Positions 63,967 through 64,000 of a stretch of DNA of 64,000 nt are shown here, piece after piece (the first letter of the stretch is position 1; each line of letters begins with the position of its first letter). The translations under genes were made by a program, and so were the position numbers. The notes beneath the pieces were generated by a model, which worked only from the letters and a program-made list of their open reading frames with translations, had not been told where the DNA came from and ran no database searches. Origin of the DNA: Actinomyces ruminicola (GTDB lineage Bacteria > Actinomycetota > Actinomycetes > Actinomycetales > Actinomycetaceae); contig NZ_FNIM01000004.1 in the NCBI RefSeq assembly GCF_900103885.1, positions 114,611-178,610 of the forward strand, given 5' to 3'.

Positions 63967-64000
63967 GTCGACCCCGCGCGAGCGGGGATGATCCTCATCA
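63967..64000 (+). CRISPR. Start of type I-E CRISPR array (first repeat, cut by window end)
   Basis: GTCGACCCCGCGCGAGCGGG followed by GATGATCC (63967-63994) is a 28-nt type I-E repeat with the hairpin CCCCGC-GCGA-GCGGGG. The last six bases begin the first spacer. The array goes on outside the window. Confidence 0.85.

Overview
The window is high-GC, gene-dense DNA from an actinobacterium. It is most likely from Actinomycetaceae (an Actinomyces-like organism). Support comes from DUF3117, DUF6318, a Mrp ATPase without CxxC, GTG-rich starts, GTGA/ATGA gene overlaps, and many genes with a TANNNT -10 box only 6-8 nt before the start codon (leaderless transcription). I see no rRNA, tRNA, insertion sequence or prophage.

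Layout. 1-6.4 kb: lactate utilisation genes lutB and lutC, a DeoR-type repressor, a polyol permease and a polyol (mannitol/arabinitol-type) dehydrogenase. 6.5-11 kb: a uridine-kinase-like gene, a pentapeptide-like protein, a lower-GC pair of exported Thr-rich proteins (DUF6318 lipoprotein and PKD protein), a small zinc-finger-like protein and a TauE/SafE permease. 11-15.4 kb: a ferritin-like protein, then a NupG-like transporter with two paralogous SDR-type reductases, divergent from a TetR regulator. 15.6-33 kb: housekeeping genes (DEAD-box helicase, MarC, PHP phosphatase, Gfo/Idh oxidoreductase, aminopeptidase P, CDF transporter, sugar isomerase-like protein, MgtE-domain protein, DUF1003, Mrp, TatB, O-methyltransferase, DUF3117, LOG, phosphosugar mutase).

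33-41.8 kb is one nucleoside uptake and catabolism operon on the minus strand: BMP lipoprotein, ABC ATPase, two permeases, cdd, deoA, a cysteine-peptidase-like unknown and deoC. It would import nucleosides, deaminate cytidine, phosphorolyse pyrimidine nucleosides and cleave deoxyribose-5-phosphate. TTGCA direct repeats lie upstream. 42-50 kb: manC, a 2'-5' RNA ligase-like gene, galK, a HlyD/MacB/FtsX-like ABC exporter, acylphosphatase and exonuclease III. 50.3-52 kb: a DUF559 (Vsr-like) gene flanked by two direct copies of a 135-bp element. 52-54.5 kb: folD-glyA behind a clear ZTP (pfl) riboswitch.

54.7-64 kb: a complete type I-E CRISPR-Cas operon (cas3-cse1-cse2-cas7-cas5-cas6e-cas1-cas2) followed by a leader and the first CRISPR repeat; the array continues past the window.

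Two repeat families are the least explained content: a 23-bp-period intergenic element at four loci (6443, 7979, 32994, 49338), and the 135-bp inverted-arm element around the DUF559 gene.
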